Source of the DNA: Bacteriovoracaceae bacterium UBA6153
Lineage (GTDB): Bacteria; Bdellovibrionota; Bacteriovoracia; Bacteriovoracales; Bacteriovoracaceae
NCBI GenBank assembly: GCA_002428265.1
Contig: DIUR01000008.1
Span: 75,058 to 139,057 of the forward strand
Length of the DNA stretch: 64,000 nt
Direction: 5' to 3'
The position numbers were made by a program, and so were the translations under genes. This document shows, piece by piece, positions 26,745 through 35,798 of this stretch (positions are counted from its first letter, which is position 1; each line of letters begins with the position of its first letter). Below the pieces are notes generated by a model, which had not been told where the DNA came from, searched no databases, and worked only from the letters and a program-made list of their open reading frames with translations.

Positions 26745-27185
26745 TTAAAAAAGCTGAGTTTTCACAGCTGTGAGATATGCGATCTTTCCTAGGCCTTCCA
26801 TTATGATTGTTGATGCTTTTGCAGTCAACTTCGTTTGCCTGAAATCCTCACGCCTGTGAGTGTTAGACAAATGAACTTCGATCACTGGAAATTTAATCAT
26901 TTGAAGAGCGTCATAAATAGCAACGCTCGTATGAGAGTAAGCCCCGGGATTTATTATTAAGGCTTTATAATTCTTTTTAGTCGCTTCTTGGATCTTTGTG
27001 ACAATCTCACCTTCGATATTAGACTGATACCATTCGAGGGAGACGTTTTCTTTTTCTAGGGATTTTTCGGTGAAGTCTATAATTTCTTGCAGTGTGAGGG
27101 AGCCGTAAACTTCTGGTTCACGAGTGCCCAACATGTTCAAATTTGGACCATTGATTATGAGAAAGTCAGTCTTATTCATGGGCAC
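26745..27185 (-). CDS. aroQ: Type II 3-dehydroquinate dehydratase
   Basis: Converts 3-dehydroquinate to 3-dehydroshikimate in the shikimate pathway. The 146-residue size is right for the dodecameric type II enzyme. Seen motifs: INGPNLNMLGTREPEVYG with the catalytic arginine and tyrosine, YQSNIEGEIV with the glutamate, INPGAYSHTSVAIYDAL, and EVHLSNTHRREDFR with the substrate-binding HLSN segment. It lies 6 bases after the TPR gene and 15 bases before efp. A shikimate dehydrogenase gene lies at 41517, so two steps of the pathway flank the pilus cluster. Confidence 0.96.
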   Translation of the reverse strand: MPMNKTDFLIINGPNLNMLGTREPEVYGSLTLQEIIDFTEKSLEKENVSLEWYQSNIEGEIVTKIQEATKKNYKALIINPGAYSHTSVAIYDALQMIKFPVIEVHLSNTHRREDFRQTKLTAKASTIIMEGLGKIAYLTAVKTQLF

Positions 27186-27191
27186 AACCTA

Positions 27192-28553
27192 TCAAAGACG
27201 GGCTTGATAATCTAGTGCTCTTTTTTGGATTTTTTTAAGAAATTTGTTGAGTTTTTCTTCTAGCAACTGCTTTTTTTGCATTTCCAGGGTAGCGACTGAA
27301 GTTTTTTTAGAAATTTTGGCTTCCTTCACTGGCGCAGCTACAGGCTGTTTTTTTAGTGGTTGCGCTTCTGAGAGTTCAGGTCCAACTTGCTGATCGATTA
27401 GACTCATCAGTGTTTTTCGACCATCTTCTTCTGATGTTTCTTTAAGTGCTTCAAGATATGGTTTGGGAAAATTCTTAGCTTCAGCTTTAACTTCAGAAAC
27501 GTTGATTTCTTCAACGACTCTTTCTTCTGGCATCTCTTCTTCGTAATGACCCATTAACGATTTAATTTCTGAAATCTTTTTAATCGTTTTTTCATCATGA
27601 GGATTCAAGATAAGGATCTTCTCTAATACTTCTAGTGCTTTCTCCATATGACCTTGGCCACAGTAAAGATCGACTAAAGTATGTGTGACCATTGGAACTT
27701 TCTGAGAAACTGAAGCATTGTCATTAGACTCATCATCAAACTCATCATCTTCTAAATCCAACTCGACGTGAATCTTGGGAGTAACGGTCTCGACAGGCTC
27801 CTGCTTAATAGCTCGAGCTAACTCAACGAGTGTATTTGTTTTTGGCCTTTCTTCTACTTTCTCAACTGAAGTTTCTTGTGGCGAATCTAAATTGGTTTCA
27901 CCTTTCTTTAAATTCCAGAACTCATATGGATCTTCAGACTTTGTCGTTTTTTGTTCACGACTTAAATCCAGTGCCATCCAATCATCAAAGTCTGCCTTAC
28001 TCGAATTAGGCTTATTATCTAATTTATCAATGTCGAACAATTGATCATTGTTATAACTTTTTTTTGATTCCGTTTTTAAATCTGACTCTGGAATATAGAT
28101 TGGCTGATGGATCGGCTTATATTGCTCTTCGATCAAACTCTCAAGTGTCGCTACTTGAATAGCAACGTCCCTATCTCTAGGATTAATAAAGAGCAGATAC
28201 TTATAAGTGTCCAGAGCCTCTTGTTTGTAATTTAATTCTAAACACACATCTGCAAATAACTTCTGAAGACGAATATTATCTCGACTCGTATCAACCAGCG
28301 GCCTAAGTGTATTGTAAGCAAGTGTGAATTGTTTAACGTCGAAATAGCAAAATGCTAATCCGAGATATCCCATGACATAACCCGGATGAAAGCGAATTCC
28401 TTGCGAAAGGATTTCCATCGCTTTATCAGTCATACCTAGTTTTCTATATGTTTCAGCAAGAGGCGCAAAGACTCTCGATCGCGGATTTTTTTCATAATCC
28501 GCCTGATACTTCAAAAACAGTGGTGATAGAAGCTGTATTTTATCTTTGCTCAT
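27192..28553 (-). CDS. TPR protein linked to the pilus operon
   Basis: A 453-residue cytoplasmic protein with TPR repeats at both ends. The N-terminal array (about 1-135) contains VFAPLAETYRKLGMTDKAME, YVMGYLGLAFCYFDVKQF and a third repeat; another repeat near 300-340 reads VDLYCGQGHMEKALEVLEK. Between them is a long acidic linker, and the C-terminus is lysine-rich and probably coiled coil (QKKQLLEEKLNKFLKKIQKR). I do not know a function. It is 9 bases after pilQ and 6 before aroQ, so it is translated with the pilus genes; TPR proteins often help secretin assembly (PilF/PilW), but this one lacks a lipoprotein signal. Confidence 0.8.
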   Translation of the reverse strand: MSKDKIQLLSPLFLKYQADYEKNPRSRVFAPLAETYRKLGMTDKAMEILSQGIRFHPGYVMGYLGLAFCYFDVKQFTLAYNTLRPLVDTSRDNIRLQKLFADVCLELNYKQEALDTYKYLLFINPRDRDVAIQVATLESLIEEQYKPIHQPIYIPESDLKTESKKSYNNDQLFDIDKLDNKPNSSKADFDDWMALDLSREQKTTKSEDPYEFWNLKKGETNLDSPQETSVEKVEERPKTNTLVELARAIKQEPVETVTPKIHVELDLEDDEFDDESNDNASVSQKVPMVTHTLVDLYCGQGHMEKALEVLEKILILNPHDEKTIKKISEIKSLMGHYEEEMPEERVVEEINVSEVKAEAKNFPKPYLEALKETSEEDGRKTLMSLIDQQVGPELSEAQPLKKQPVAAPVKEAKISKKTSVATLEMQKKQLLEEKLNKFLKKIQKRALDYQARL

Positions 28554-28562
28554 TTTTTAAGA

Positions 28563-30353
28563 TTAGCCTCTTTCAACCAGTCCAGCTTCTTCTGAATTGA
28601 TAATTCTCGGTGTAATAAAGATGATCAATTCTTTCTTTGTTGTATCTGGATTGTATTGTGTTCTGAATAACCATCCTAGTAACGGAATATCTTTCAGAAA
28701 TGGTATACCAGAATGGTTTTCGCGACTTTCATAAGTATAAATACCACCGACTACAACAGTAGAACCATTCTCGACTAGAACCTGAGTCTTAACTGTTCTT
28801 TTAGTTTCGCCCTTTGGATTGTTGATTGCAATCTGTGCTCCTAAAGAGTCTTTTTGCAATGAAACTTCCATGGAAATAGAACCATCATTTGTTACTTGTG
28901 GAGTTACATCTAATTTTAACTTAGAGTTCTGTGCTACCCAGGCTTCTGTAACAATAGTACCGTTTGTCATTGCTGTTAAATAGTACGAGTTCTCATCCTG
29001 AACAATCTCTGCCTTTACGTTATTCTTTGTAATAACTTTAGGACTTGAAATAATCTTTGCCTTCTCTTCACTTTCCATCAAGTTCAACTTGAAATCCAGA
29101 TTGAGAAGTCTATTGAATCTTCCAATATTAACACCTAAAACATCACGGGCCGTTGTGGGTGCTGTACTAAAACTAAAGGCCCCTAATTGTGCTTGAGCTG
29201 CTGATCCAGAATTTGGAGTAATAGGGTCATAACCAAAACTTAACCCGTTTTCTAAACCGATTTCTTTAGTGTAGCGCTCTACAACTTCTACAATTTTTGC
29301 TTCAATTAAAACTTGAGGTGTTTGAGTATCAAGCAGCTCGATAATCTTTTTCATTTTATCAATTGTTTCCGAAGTATCTTTAACAATTAATGAATTAGTA
29401 CGACTGTCTTTAGAAATTTTTCCTCTCGTAAGAGTTGAATACTCTGCCAGGATTTTTTGAAGATCATCAATGCTGGCAAAACTTATAGGAAAAATTTTTG
29501 TTAACAATGGCTCCTGTTCAACAGCAACTGTTTTAGCTTTTTTTATGGCTTCTTGCTCAAGCGTCGCATTCTCAAGAGTGTTGACAATTAAAATCATTCC
29601 ATTCTTTTTTCCAACAAGCTTATTCATTTCAAGAACTGTGTCCAGCGCTTGGTCCCAAGGTGTTTCAATAAGATTTAAGGAAATCGGCGAAAGCTTTTTA
29701 ACATCATCAGTAATAATGATGTTAAATCCTGAAGTCTCAGCAACAATTCTTAAAATTTCCTCAGGCTTAACATTCTTCAAATTCATGGTAATTTTTTTAC
29801 CAATGTATTTTTTTCGGCCTGACATTGTAAGGTTTTCTAGGATGTCTTCAACTGAATCTGACTTGGGAATATTAACCTTATTAGTTTCTTCAGGAGAAAG
29901 ATCTGCAATTTTTTCTCGATAAGACTGATTTTCTTCTGCTTTAGTCTGCGAAAATACGCCATATCTATTTTCAATCTGCAACACAACCCTATTCGTTTTT
30001 CTAACAAGTACCGAGCGCACGTTATCTCTTAATTGAATCGCAATACGAATGTCCTTTTCTGATTTAGGCTTTTTATAGGCCTTAACAAAGACCACACCAC
30101 CAGAAAACTCAGACGTGTCGAATGCACGCATGACTCTATCAGTAGCTTCAACGTTAGTTAAATCTACGATAATCTGTTTATCTTCTTTAACTTGAAATTT
30201 GCTTGCCTGAACATCGTTTGAGTCAAAAATTAATTCCAACTCACTCGTCTCACCTTTTTGGGTGAAGTTTATGGCTTTCATTTCAACTGCAAATGACTGC
30301 GTTGAAAGAATTACAAGATAAAATAAAACACTAAGAAAAAATCCTTTTTTCAT
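28563..30353 (-). CDS. pilQ: Type IV pilus secretin PilQ
   Basis: Outer-membrane ring through which the pilus exits. I start at ATG 30353 (AGGG 9 bases upstream) rather than the frame's first ATG at 30362. The 596-residue product has a signal peptide, one N-terminal AMIN domain (SELELIFDSNDVQASKFQVK and IRIAIQLRDNVRSVLVR), an STN/N0 domain (ITMNLKNVKPEEILRIVAE), an N1 domain and the C-terminal secretin barrel ending with VPFLKDIPLLGWLFRTQ-like text (GIPFLKDIPLLGWLFRT), GSTVVVGGIYTYE and KELIIFITPRII. Only one AMIN domain is present. A 112-base gap with its own extended -10 separates it from pilP. Confidence 0.97.
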   Translation of the reverse strand: MKKGFFLSVLFYLVILSTQSFAVEMKAINFTQKGETSELELIFDSNDVQASKFQVKEDKQIIVDLTNVEATDRVMRAFDTSEFSGGVVFVKAYKKPKSEKDIRIAIQLRDNVRSVLVRKTNRVVLQIENRYGVFSQTKAEENQSYREKIADLSPEETNKVNIPKSDSVEDILENLTMSGRKKYIGKKITMNLKNVKPEEILRIVAETSGFNIIITDDVKKLSPISLNLIETPWDQALDTVLEMNKLVGKKNGMILIVNTLENATLEQEAIKKAKTVAVEQEPLLTKIFPISFASIDDLQKILAEYSTLTRGKISKDSRTNSLIVKDTSETIDKMKKIIELLDTQTPQVLIEAKIVEVVERYTKEIGLENGLSFGYDPITPNSGSAAQAQLGAFSFSTAPTTARDVLGVNIGRFNRLLNLDFKLNLMESEEKAKIISSPKVITKNNVKAEIVQDENSYYLTAMTNGTIVTEAWVAQNSKLKLDVTPQVTNDGSISMEVSLQKDSLGAQIAINNPKGETKRTVKTQVLVENGSTVVVGGIYTYESRENHSGIPFLKDIPLLGWLFRTQYNPDTTKKELIIFITPRIINSEEAGLVERG

Positions 30354-30407
30354 GCAACTCATCCCTAAGTTATCATGTTATATCCTCTATACTTGAAGAC
30401 TTAATTC

Positions 30408-30416
30408 ATTATAGCA
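30408..30416 (-). promoter_or_regulatory. Extended -10 promoter for pilQ
   Basis: The minus strand reads TGCTATAAT, an extended -10 element, about 55 bases upstream of the pilQ start. No good -35 is visible, as expected for extended -10 promoters. It would allow extra pilQ expression inside the pilM-Q operon. Confidence 0.45.
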
Positions 30417-30465
30417 TCAATTTTAAATTAGATAGAATTTTTTAGATTATAAATAGCTGAGTGAA

Positions 30466-30951
30466 TCAGTCATTTGAGACGGGTATAACTGTTTCAAGAT
30501 ATTCATCTTGATCATAAACGTTTCGTATTTTTTCGACGAGAACAATACCACCGGGTAAAATGGCCTTAACTTCTGCACCATTTTCACCAATCTTCATGCC
30601 TTCCTTAATATAGTAAATTGTAGGGTCATTCGAAGCTCCATCACCCATTACTTTTGCCATTGCTCTTCTTTGTGGGCCAATAACTACGCCAATAATTTTT
30701 ATATTCTCAACTTGTTTATTTTCAATTGAATCTGGAGTATTGCTATAAATACCATCTATATGATTTTTATTTTTATCATCTGTCTTTTTCTTATTTATTC
30801 TTCTTTTAAATGGGTCACGTAAATCCATTGGATTTTTTACATAGGTCTTACTCTTAAAAAGATTATACTGAGCCTCACCCGACTCTTCACCCAAAACAGG
30901 TAGAGCAAGCATGACGATTGAAACGACTATCAAAAATTTAATTTTTTTCAC
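30466..30951 (-). CDS. pilP: Type IV pilus assembly protein PilP
   Basis: Periplasmic connector between the PilN/PilO inner-membrane complex and the PilQ secretin. The 161-residue protein has a signal peptide (FLIVVSIVMLALPVLG) but no lipobox cysteine, unlike the lipoprotein PilP of Pseudomonas, so anchoring may be through an uncleaved helix or through partners. The C-terminal beta domain shows IENIKIIGVVIGPQRR-type text (VENIKIIGVVIGPQRRAMA) and YYIKEGMKIGENGAEVKAI, which is the PilP core. It sits in the standard pilM-N-O-P-Q order, 20 bases after pilO. Confidence 0.93.
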   Translation of the reverse strand: MKKIKFLIVVSIVMLALPVLGEESGEAQYNLFKSKTYVKNPMDLRDPFKRRINKKKTDDKNKNHIDGIYSNTPDSIENKQVENIKIIGVVIGPQRRAMAKVMGDGASNDPTIYYIKEGMKIGENGAEVKAILPGGIVLVEKIRNVYDQDEYLETVIPVSND

Positions 30952-30971
30952 TAAGTACCACCATCCACTGA

Positions 30972-31601
30972 TTATTTTTTCTGACTGCCTGGAGGACCTT
31001 TAAACTTCTTTTCAATCTCGTCAATTCCGCGATCTTCTTTAAAGTTCGAATTGTATTTGTAAGCTTCAATCGTAAACAATCCATCTATTACTTGAAATTT
31101 TCCTTTTTGTGGCTCTGCTGTTTTTCTAAAAACAGATTCACCTACGTTTAAGATTCTTTTATTTTCTGCAATTTTTTCGAACATAATTAGAAATTGTAAA
31201 TATGTCGCCTTTGCCTTCACTCGATACCTACGAGCAATAAAGAAGCCTCTATCAAAATCCTGCTCAGGTGTAATGCTTAACTCTTTAATATTAACATCAT
31301 CTGCCATTTTTCTAAGTAAGTTGATATTTTCACTATCTGAAATCTCACCTGGCAACAGCTGTTGAGTCTTTTCAATTTCATTAGCAACTCTTTCAATTTT
31401 AACTTTTTCTTCATTAATATTTTTATAGTAGTTACTGATTTCTCTCTGTGTTTTTTTATTTCTAGTCAATTGCAGTCTTTGAGCTTCCTCTTGAGACACA
31501 AGGTTGACGTACTTTTCTTCTGATTCAGTATAATGAACATAAAAATTGAAAGCTGCATAAGCTATAATAAACCAATGTAAATTTTTTAATAACTTTTCCA
31601 T
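30972..31601 (-). CDS. pilO: Type IV pilus assembly protein PilO
   Basis: Inner-membrane alignment protein that forms heterodimers with PilN. The 209-residue product has one N-terminal membrane helix (LHWFIIAYAAFNFYVHY), a long coiled coil (SQEEAQRLQLTRNKKTQRE onward to QQLLPGEI) and the ferredoxin-like periplasmic domain with LLRKMADDVNIKELSITPEQ and YLQFLIMFEKIAENKRILNV, a pattern typical of PilO. It follows pilN by 3 bases. Confidence 0.94.
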   Translation of the reverse strand: MEKLLKNLHWFIIAYAAFNFYVHYTESEEKYVNLVSQEEAQRLQLTRNKKTQREISNYYKNINEEKVKIERVANEIEKTQQLLPGEISDSENINLLRKMADDVNIKELSITPEQDFDRGFFIARRYRVKAKATYLQFLIMFEKIAENKRILNVGESVFRKTAEPQKGKFQVIDGLFTIEAYKYNSNFKEDRGIDEIEKKFKGPPGSQKK

Positions 31602-31604
31602 GAG

Positions 31605-32219
31605 TTATTTAGACCTCATGTCATAGTTAATAATTTTACCTTTCAATTCAAATTGTTCAAAACTGCTCATTACTCCATCAAGCATTTCTTTTTTATTTTC
31701 TTGCTTAGCAGGAGTAATACTTCCACCAAAATAAGGTGAATCGTTAATGACTGCGATAAACTCTCCGACGCCCCTGGGAGTATAAGAGCCTCCGACTATA
31801 GAAATTTCGTTTTTATCATTAATGGACATTTCATTAAACCAAACATCTTCGGGAATACTTCTGGCTACTTTTTCTAGAATTTTTTTAGGATTAGTTCTGG
31901 TTTTTAAAATCTCATCAACTTGCGCTGACCTGCTTTGCAACTTATTAACCTGTACCTTATAGGCTTCAACCTGTGATTTAATATCAGCATCTTTACCTAT
32001 TTCAGCTTGGAGCTTAGTATTTTGGGATGTCAATTGATCTAAGACGGCCTGAGTTTCTTCCATTTTAGAATTATACATCTGCCCAACAACAATATCTGGA
32101 GCGTAATAAAGCACCAGAGCTACTGCCATCATTTTAAAATTAATGACATTGAAATCCATTCCAAGAATGGATGGCAATACAAAAGGCTGCTTCTTCTCGA
32201 GGAGGTTTAACTCAATCAT
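31605..32219 (-). CDS. pilN: Type IV pilus assembly protein PilN
   Basis: Bitopic inner-membrane protein; its short cytoplasmic N-terminus docks on PilM. The 204-residue product starts with IELNLLEKKQP, matching the conserved INLLP PilM-binding motif, then has a membrane helix (FKMMAVALVLYYAPDIVV), a coiled coil and a beta-rich periplasmic domain (DVWFNEMSINDKNEISIVG, VGEFIAVINDSPYFGG). The start overlaps the pilM stop by four bases (ATGA), indicating translational coupling. Confidence 0.94.
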   Translation of the reverse strand: MIELNLLEKKQPFVLPSILGMDFNVINFKMMAVALVLYYAPDIVVGQMYNSKMEETQAVLDQLTSQNTKLQAEIGKDADIKSQVEAYKVQVNKLQSRSAQVDEILKTRTNPKKILEKVARSIPEDVWFNEMSINDKNEISIVGGSYTPRGVGEFIAVINDSPYFGGSITPAKQENKKEMLDGVMSSFEQFELKGKIINYDMRSK

Positions 32220-33325
32220 TTAGGAAGACTCCTCATCGCTAATCCAATTGCACATACCCCTTTGAAAGCAATTTCATTAATCATGTCTTCGCTGATATTG
32301 CTTTGATTATAGGCCATTGTTGAAAATGGATTTAAGATTTGGACTTCTGTTTCAAAAAGCTCTTGCAGTGCTTCGGGTAATCCTGGAATCAATGCGCTTC
32401 CACCTGTTAGGACACAGCCATCAAAAGATTCTTCTGAAGTTGAATTAACCCAAAAATCTATTGTTTTTTTCAACTCATTAAAGAAAGAATCTAAAACCTG
32501 ATTAATTAGATCCATAATTTCTTCAGGAATATTTCCGCTACCATCACCAGAAATTTTTAAGCTCTCTGCTTCTTTGTAATTGACTCCCATTTGTCTCTGA
32601 ATTTCTTCAGTTATGGTTAATCCGCCAATATTTACTTCCTTAAAAAATGCAAGAACCCCACCTTTATAAATCATAAAGTGAGTTTTCTGTGCACCAATAT
32701 CCATTAAGATCCAGGTTTTATCCTTTTGCTTAACTTCATCTCCCATAACTGCTTCAAAAACATTAATCGTTGCTGAGGCATTTAAGTCTACAATTTTTAC
32801 TTTTAAATTTGCTCTCTCAACTGTGCTTTTAAAAGAATCTATAACTGTTTTTTTTGCAGCACCAATAATAACATTGATACCACCACCTTGATTTTCACTC
32901 ACGACACTAAATGAAAGATTTCCTTCATCAATTGGAAAAGGAAGGTACTGTTCTGTTTCCCATGTCACTTGATCTTCTATTTCTTCTGGAGTTCCACCTG
33001 CTAATTGAAGTTTCTTAATCAGTGTATTTGGACCAGAAATCCCAATACAGGCAAATTTATTTGGTGAATTTAATTCTTTAATACCTTGCTGGAGTGCTTG
33101 CAAGATCTCATCTTCTTTTTGAATTTCATCTTCAATGATTGTCCCTTCTGGCAAATCGACTGAAGCGTAGCGGTTAATTTTATAATTACCATCAGATTGC
33201 AATGATACTTCTGCAAATTTAATCGCACTTAAACCGATATCTATGCCGATAACGCCTTTAGGCCCGACATAAAACATGTCGCCGAACTTTTCTTTAATAT
33301 TATCGACAATATCTTTTGGATCCAA
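32216..33325 (-). CDS. pilM: Type IV pilus assembly protein PilM
   Basis: Actin-like cytoplasmic ATPase-fold protein that forms the cytoplasmic ring with PilN tails. The 369-residue product has the actin-fold phosphate-1 motif GVIGIDIGLSAIKFAEV near residue 24, the phosphate-2 segment WILMDIGAQKTHFMIY near 206 and the adenosine region VLTGGSALIPGLPEALQ near 305. It begins the pilM-N-O-P-Q block. The gap to pilD upstream is 54 bases with TATAAT-like hexamers on the minus strand but no convincing -35. Confidence 0.95.
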   Translation of the reverse strand: MDPKDIVDNIKEKFGDMFYVGPKGVIGIDIGLSAIKFAEVSLQSDGNYKINRYASVDLPEGTIIEDEIQKEDEILQALQQGIKELNSPNKFACIGISGPNTLIKKLQLAGGTPEEIEDQVTWETEQYLPFPIDEGNLSFSVVSENQGGGINVIIGAAKKTVIDSFKSTVERANLKVKIVDLNASATINVFEAVMGDEVKQKDKTWILMDIGAQKTHFMIYKGGVLAFFKEVNIGGLTITEEIQRQMGVNYKEAESLKISGDGSGNIPEEIMDLINQVLDSFFNELKKTIDFWVNSTSEESFDGCVLTGGSALIPGLPEALQELFETEVQILNPFSTMAYNQSNISEDMINEIAFKGVCAIGLAMRSLPK

Positions 33326-33379
33326 GGTTCATCCCTAATTAAGTTATAATGAAATTATACATTTAATAAGGAACTCTGA

Positions 33380-34150
33380 TCAAGGAATATATGAGATTAA
33401 GGCTTTGAAGGAAGATTCAGCAAAAATCTGAAAGGCTGCAACGATAATAATAAATGGACCAAACGGTATTGGGTTCTCACGCTTTATTAATTTAGTCGCT
33501 ATTAACAAGATTCCAATCAGTGCACCTAGAAAACAACTTAAAAAAATGTTTTGCATGATTCCTATAGGACCAAGATATAATCCAAGGGCTCCAAATAATT
33601 TAATATCACCTCCACCAAGGCCTACTTCTCCTTTTAATTGATAAAAAATCCAACTCACCAACAATGGAAATCCTAATCCGATTGCTCCGCCTATCAACCA
33701 GTGTGTCCATACTTGAGTAAAAAGACTGATTACTAAAAAAAGCAAAGCCAAGTAGATATTAATAGAGTCTGGTAAAATCTGATGTTTTAGATCAACTATT
33801 AAGTGGACAAGAAATGCAGAGAATACACTAAAGAAGAAAAAGAAGTTTAATAGATCTGAGCTATTAATAGTTTTGGGGGCAATAAAAAAAGCAAACAGAG
33901 CTGCTACAAATTCGATAGCTGGATATTGCCAGGAAATTTGAGTTCCACAACCTGAGCATCTTCCTTTTAAAAAAACATAGCTAATGATTGGTATATTCTC
34001 ATACCATGAAATAATTTTTTTACACTCAGTGCATGATGATCTTGGAAAAGCGACGTTTATTCCGCGTGGAAGCCTATAGATTAAAGCATTTAAAAAGCTG
34101 CCTACGAGTAGGCCAAAAATAGTGGCGAAAATTGTAAGCGTAGTGCTCAA
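33380..34150 (-). CDS. pilD: Prepilin peptidase PilD (bifunctional leader peptidase/N-methyltransferase)
   Basis: Polytopic inner-membrane aspartyl protease that removes the prepilin leader and methylates the new N-terminus. The 256-residue product has the N-terminal GSFLNALIYRLPRGI segment, two zinc-type cysteine pairs (CTEC and CSGC) in the first cytoplasmic loop, and both catalytic aspartate motifs: DLKHQILPD in the middle and GGGDIK in GEVGLGGGDIKLFGALG. Seven or eight membrane helices are evident. It lies 2 bases after the ABC permease gene and before pilM, matching the myxobacterial pil order. Confidence 0.96.
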   Translation of the reverse strand: MSTTLTIFATIFGLLVGSFLNALIYRLPRGINVAFPRSSCTECKKIISWYENIPIISYVFLKGRCSGCGTQISWQYPAIEFVAALFAFFIAPKTINSSDLLNFFFFFSVFSAFLVHLIVDLKHQILPDSINIYLALLFLVISLFTQVWTHWLIGGAIGLGFPLLVSWIFYQLKGEVGLGGGDIKLFGALGLYLGPIGIMQNIFLSCFLGALIGILLIATKLIKRENPIPFGPFIIIVAAFQIFAESSFKALISYIP

Positions 34151-34152
34151 TA

Positions 34153-34920
34153 TTAATCCAGGTTTTTGTTTTTGAAAATCAAGAGTACTGCACTTAATAA
34201 GGCCAGCAGATAAAATGCGAGATATAACAATGTACTCAGAAGATAATCATTAGAGATATTCTGCTGATAAAGGACAAAGTCCTTTAAATTTAATTTATAA
34301 AAATTAGGAACTAAGATAAAAGAGATATCAATTAAGCTACTATAAAAGCTAGAAACTTTTACTAAAAGTAATTTAGATGTTTCGTTAATAGCATGACCTA
34401 CAATAAAAACTGCGATGGTAAAGATAACAGATAAAGTTGTGTTGGTTATTAATGAGAAAAATACTGCGAAGACCAATACAGTAAATGCTTCTAGAAAACT
34501 AAAAAGAATAGTCCAAAACATTAAAGAGCTATAAGTACCTTTAAATAATAAATAGATTAGAATGCTCAATGTTCCAAGAACCAAAGAGTTAATTAAAAGT
34601 ACAGATGACAAACCTAATATTTTACCCATCAAAAATGAAGCTCGGGAAATAGGTTTTGAAATAACCATATAGAGAGTGCGCTGTTCAATTTCTTTATTAA
34701 TTAGATTAGCCCCTATGAAGATTGAGATGATTAAATTAGAGATAGACATTATGCCTAATCCGACATCTAACGCAACCTTAGCTGGTGCACCATAAGCAAA
34801 TTCAGAAGCGACATATGACACTCCCAGAAGACCTATAGATAGAAACACAAGACTGATCATCAACTTACTTCGATAAACTTCTAGAAATGTAAATTTAGTT
34901 ACAGTCAGAATATTTTTCAT
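34153..34920 (-). CDS. ABC-2 type permease, PilI-like
   Basis: A 255-residue protein with about six membrane helices and the ABC-2 (NosY/CcmB-like) layout; a cytoplasmic loop after the second helix reads NKEIEQRTLYMVISKPISRASFLMGKI, the conserved coupling region of this family when read in pieces (EIEQRTLYMVISKPISR). It overlaps the ATPase gene by 4 bases. Position between the ATPase and pilD corresponds to pilI in Myxococcus xanthus, where pilG-H-I are needed for pilus assembly. Assignment to PilI is by synteny and topology, not by recognised sequence identity. Confidence 0.85.
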   Translation of the reverse strand: MKNILTVTKFTFLEVYRSKLMISLVFLSIGLLGVSYVASEFAYGAPAKVALDVGLGIMSISNLIISIFIGANLINKEIEQRTLYMVISKPISRASFLMGKILGLSSVLLINSLVLGTLSILIYLLFKGTYSSLMFWTILFSFLEAFTVLVFAVFFSLITNTTLSVIFTIAVFIVGHAINETSKLLLVKVSSFYSSLIDISFILVPNFYKLNLKDFVLYQQNISNDYLLSTLLYLAFYLLALLSAVLLIFKNKNLD

Positions 34921-35777
34921 TGTTTAATCTTATAAATAATTTCTTCAAGTGTTGGTTTTTCTTTCTCAAGCTCGAGAATACTCACATTAGAAGCAATTAA
35001 ATTTGATAAAATTTGATTTTTTTGATTCTCTTTAATTGACTCTGTAAAAATCACATCATCTTTAATAAATTTTAGAGTGTAGTTATCATTGCTATTTTTA
35101 ATAATAATTTCATCAATACTACCATTGTAAATCAACTTCCCTTTTTCAATAAAAACAACCTTATTGCAAATTTCTTCAACGTCAGAAACAATATGGCTAC
35201 TGAAGAAGATAGTAATCCCTTCATTATTCAACTCTTTCATAATAGTTTTAAATTCTTTTCTACCAATAGGATCAAGCCCTGAGAGTGGTTCATCCAAAAC
35301 TAAAAATTTTGGCCCATGAATGAGCGCACTGATAAATCCGAGTCTCTGCTGCATCCCTTTAGAATACCCGCGAATTTGACGATCTAAGGCATAATCAATT
35401 TGAATTTTTTCAGACCATTCCTTAATAAGGTTTTTAAGTTTTTCACTTGAGATGTTGTTTAGTGCCCCTGTGTAATTAAGAAACTCGCGGCCCGTTAGAT
35501 GCTGATAAAGATAAGCTCGCTCTGGCAGATAACCTATGTTGGATTTGATCTCTAGGCTGTTCAAACCTAATACCGGATCAAAAATTATTTCTCCACTAGT
35601 CTGCCTACTAAATTCCATCAAACTTTTAATTAGAGTCGTTTTACCTGCACCATTAGCCCCCAAAAAGCCGACCAAATCACCCTGATGAATTTTAAACGAA
35701 ACATTGTCGAGGGCAAAAAAATCTTTTTCCCAAAAATTAGCCTTAAATTTTTTTGTAATATTAACGAATTCAATCAT
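34917..35777 (-). CDS. ABC transporter ATP-binding protein, PilH-like
   Basis: A 286-residue ABC ATPase with every motif intact: Walker A GANGAGKTTLIKSL near residue 40, signature YSKGMQQRLGFISAL near 137, Walker B LVLDEPLSGLDP near 160 and H-loop SSHIVSDVEEI near 193. Signature and length match the NatA/CcmA-type exporters that pair with ABC-2 permeases. It overlaps the permease gene by four bases. By position it corresponds to pilH of the M. xanthus pil cluster. The start ATG has no SD; a TATACT hexamer lies 8 bases upstream, so the mRNA may be nearly leaderless. Confidence 0.88.
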   Translation of the reverse strand: MIEFVNITKKFKANFWEKDFFALDNVSFKIHQGDLVGFLGANGAGKTTLIKSLMEFSRQTSGEIIFDPVLGLNSLEIKSNIGYLPERAYLYQHLTGREFLNYTGALNNISSEKLKNLIKEWSEKIQIDYALDRQIRGYSKGMQQRLGFISALIHGPKFLVLDEPLSGLDPIGRKEFKTIMKELNNEGITIFFSSHIVSDVEEICNKVVFIEKGKLIYNGSIDEIIIKNSNDNYTLKFIKDDVIFTESIKENQKNQILSNLIASNVSILELEKEKPTLEEIIYKIKQ

Positions 35778-35785
35778 TATGTATT

Positions 35786-35793
35786 AGTATAAA
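35786..35793. promoter_or_regulatory. Overlapping divergent -10 hexamers between pilH-like and pilG-like genes
   Basis: The 21-base gap 35778-35798 contains AGTATAAA. Read on the plus strand it gives TATAAA (35788-35793), five bases before the pilG-like ATG; on the minus strand it gives TATACT (35786-35791), eight bases before the pilH-like ATG. Either promoter would yield a leaderless or nearly leaderless mRNA. No clear -35 elements are visible. Confidence 0.4.
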
Positions 35794-35798
35794 TAGAT

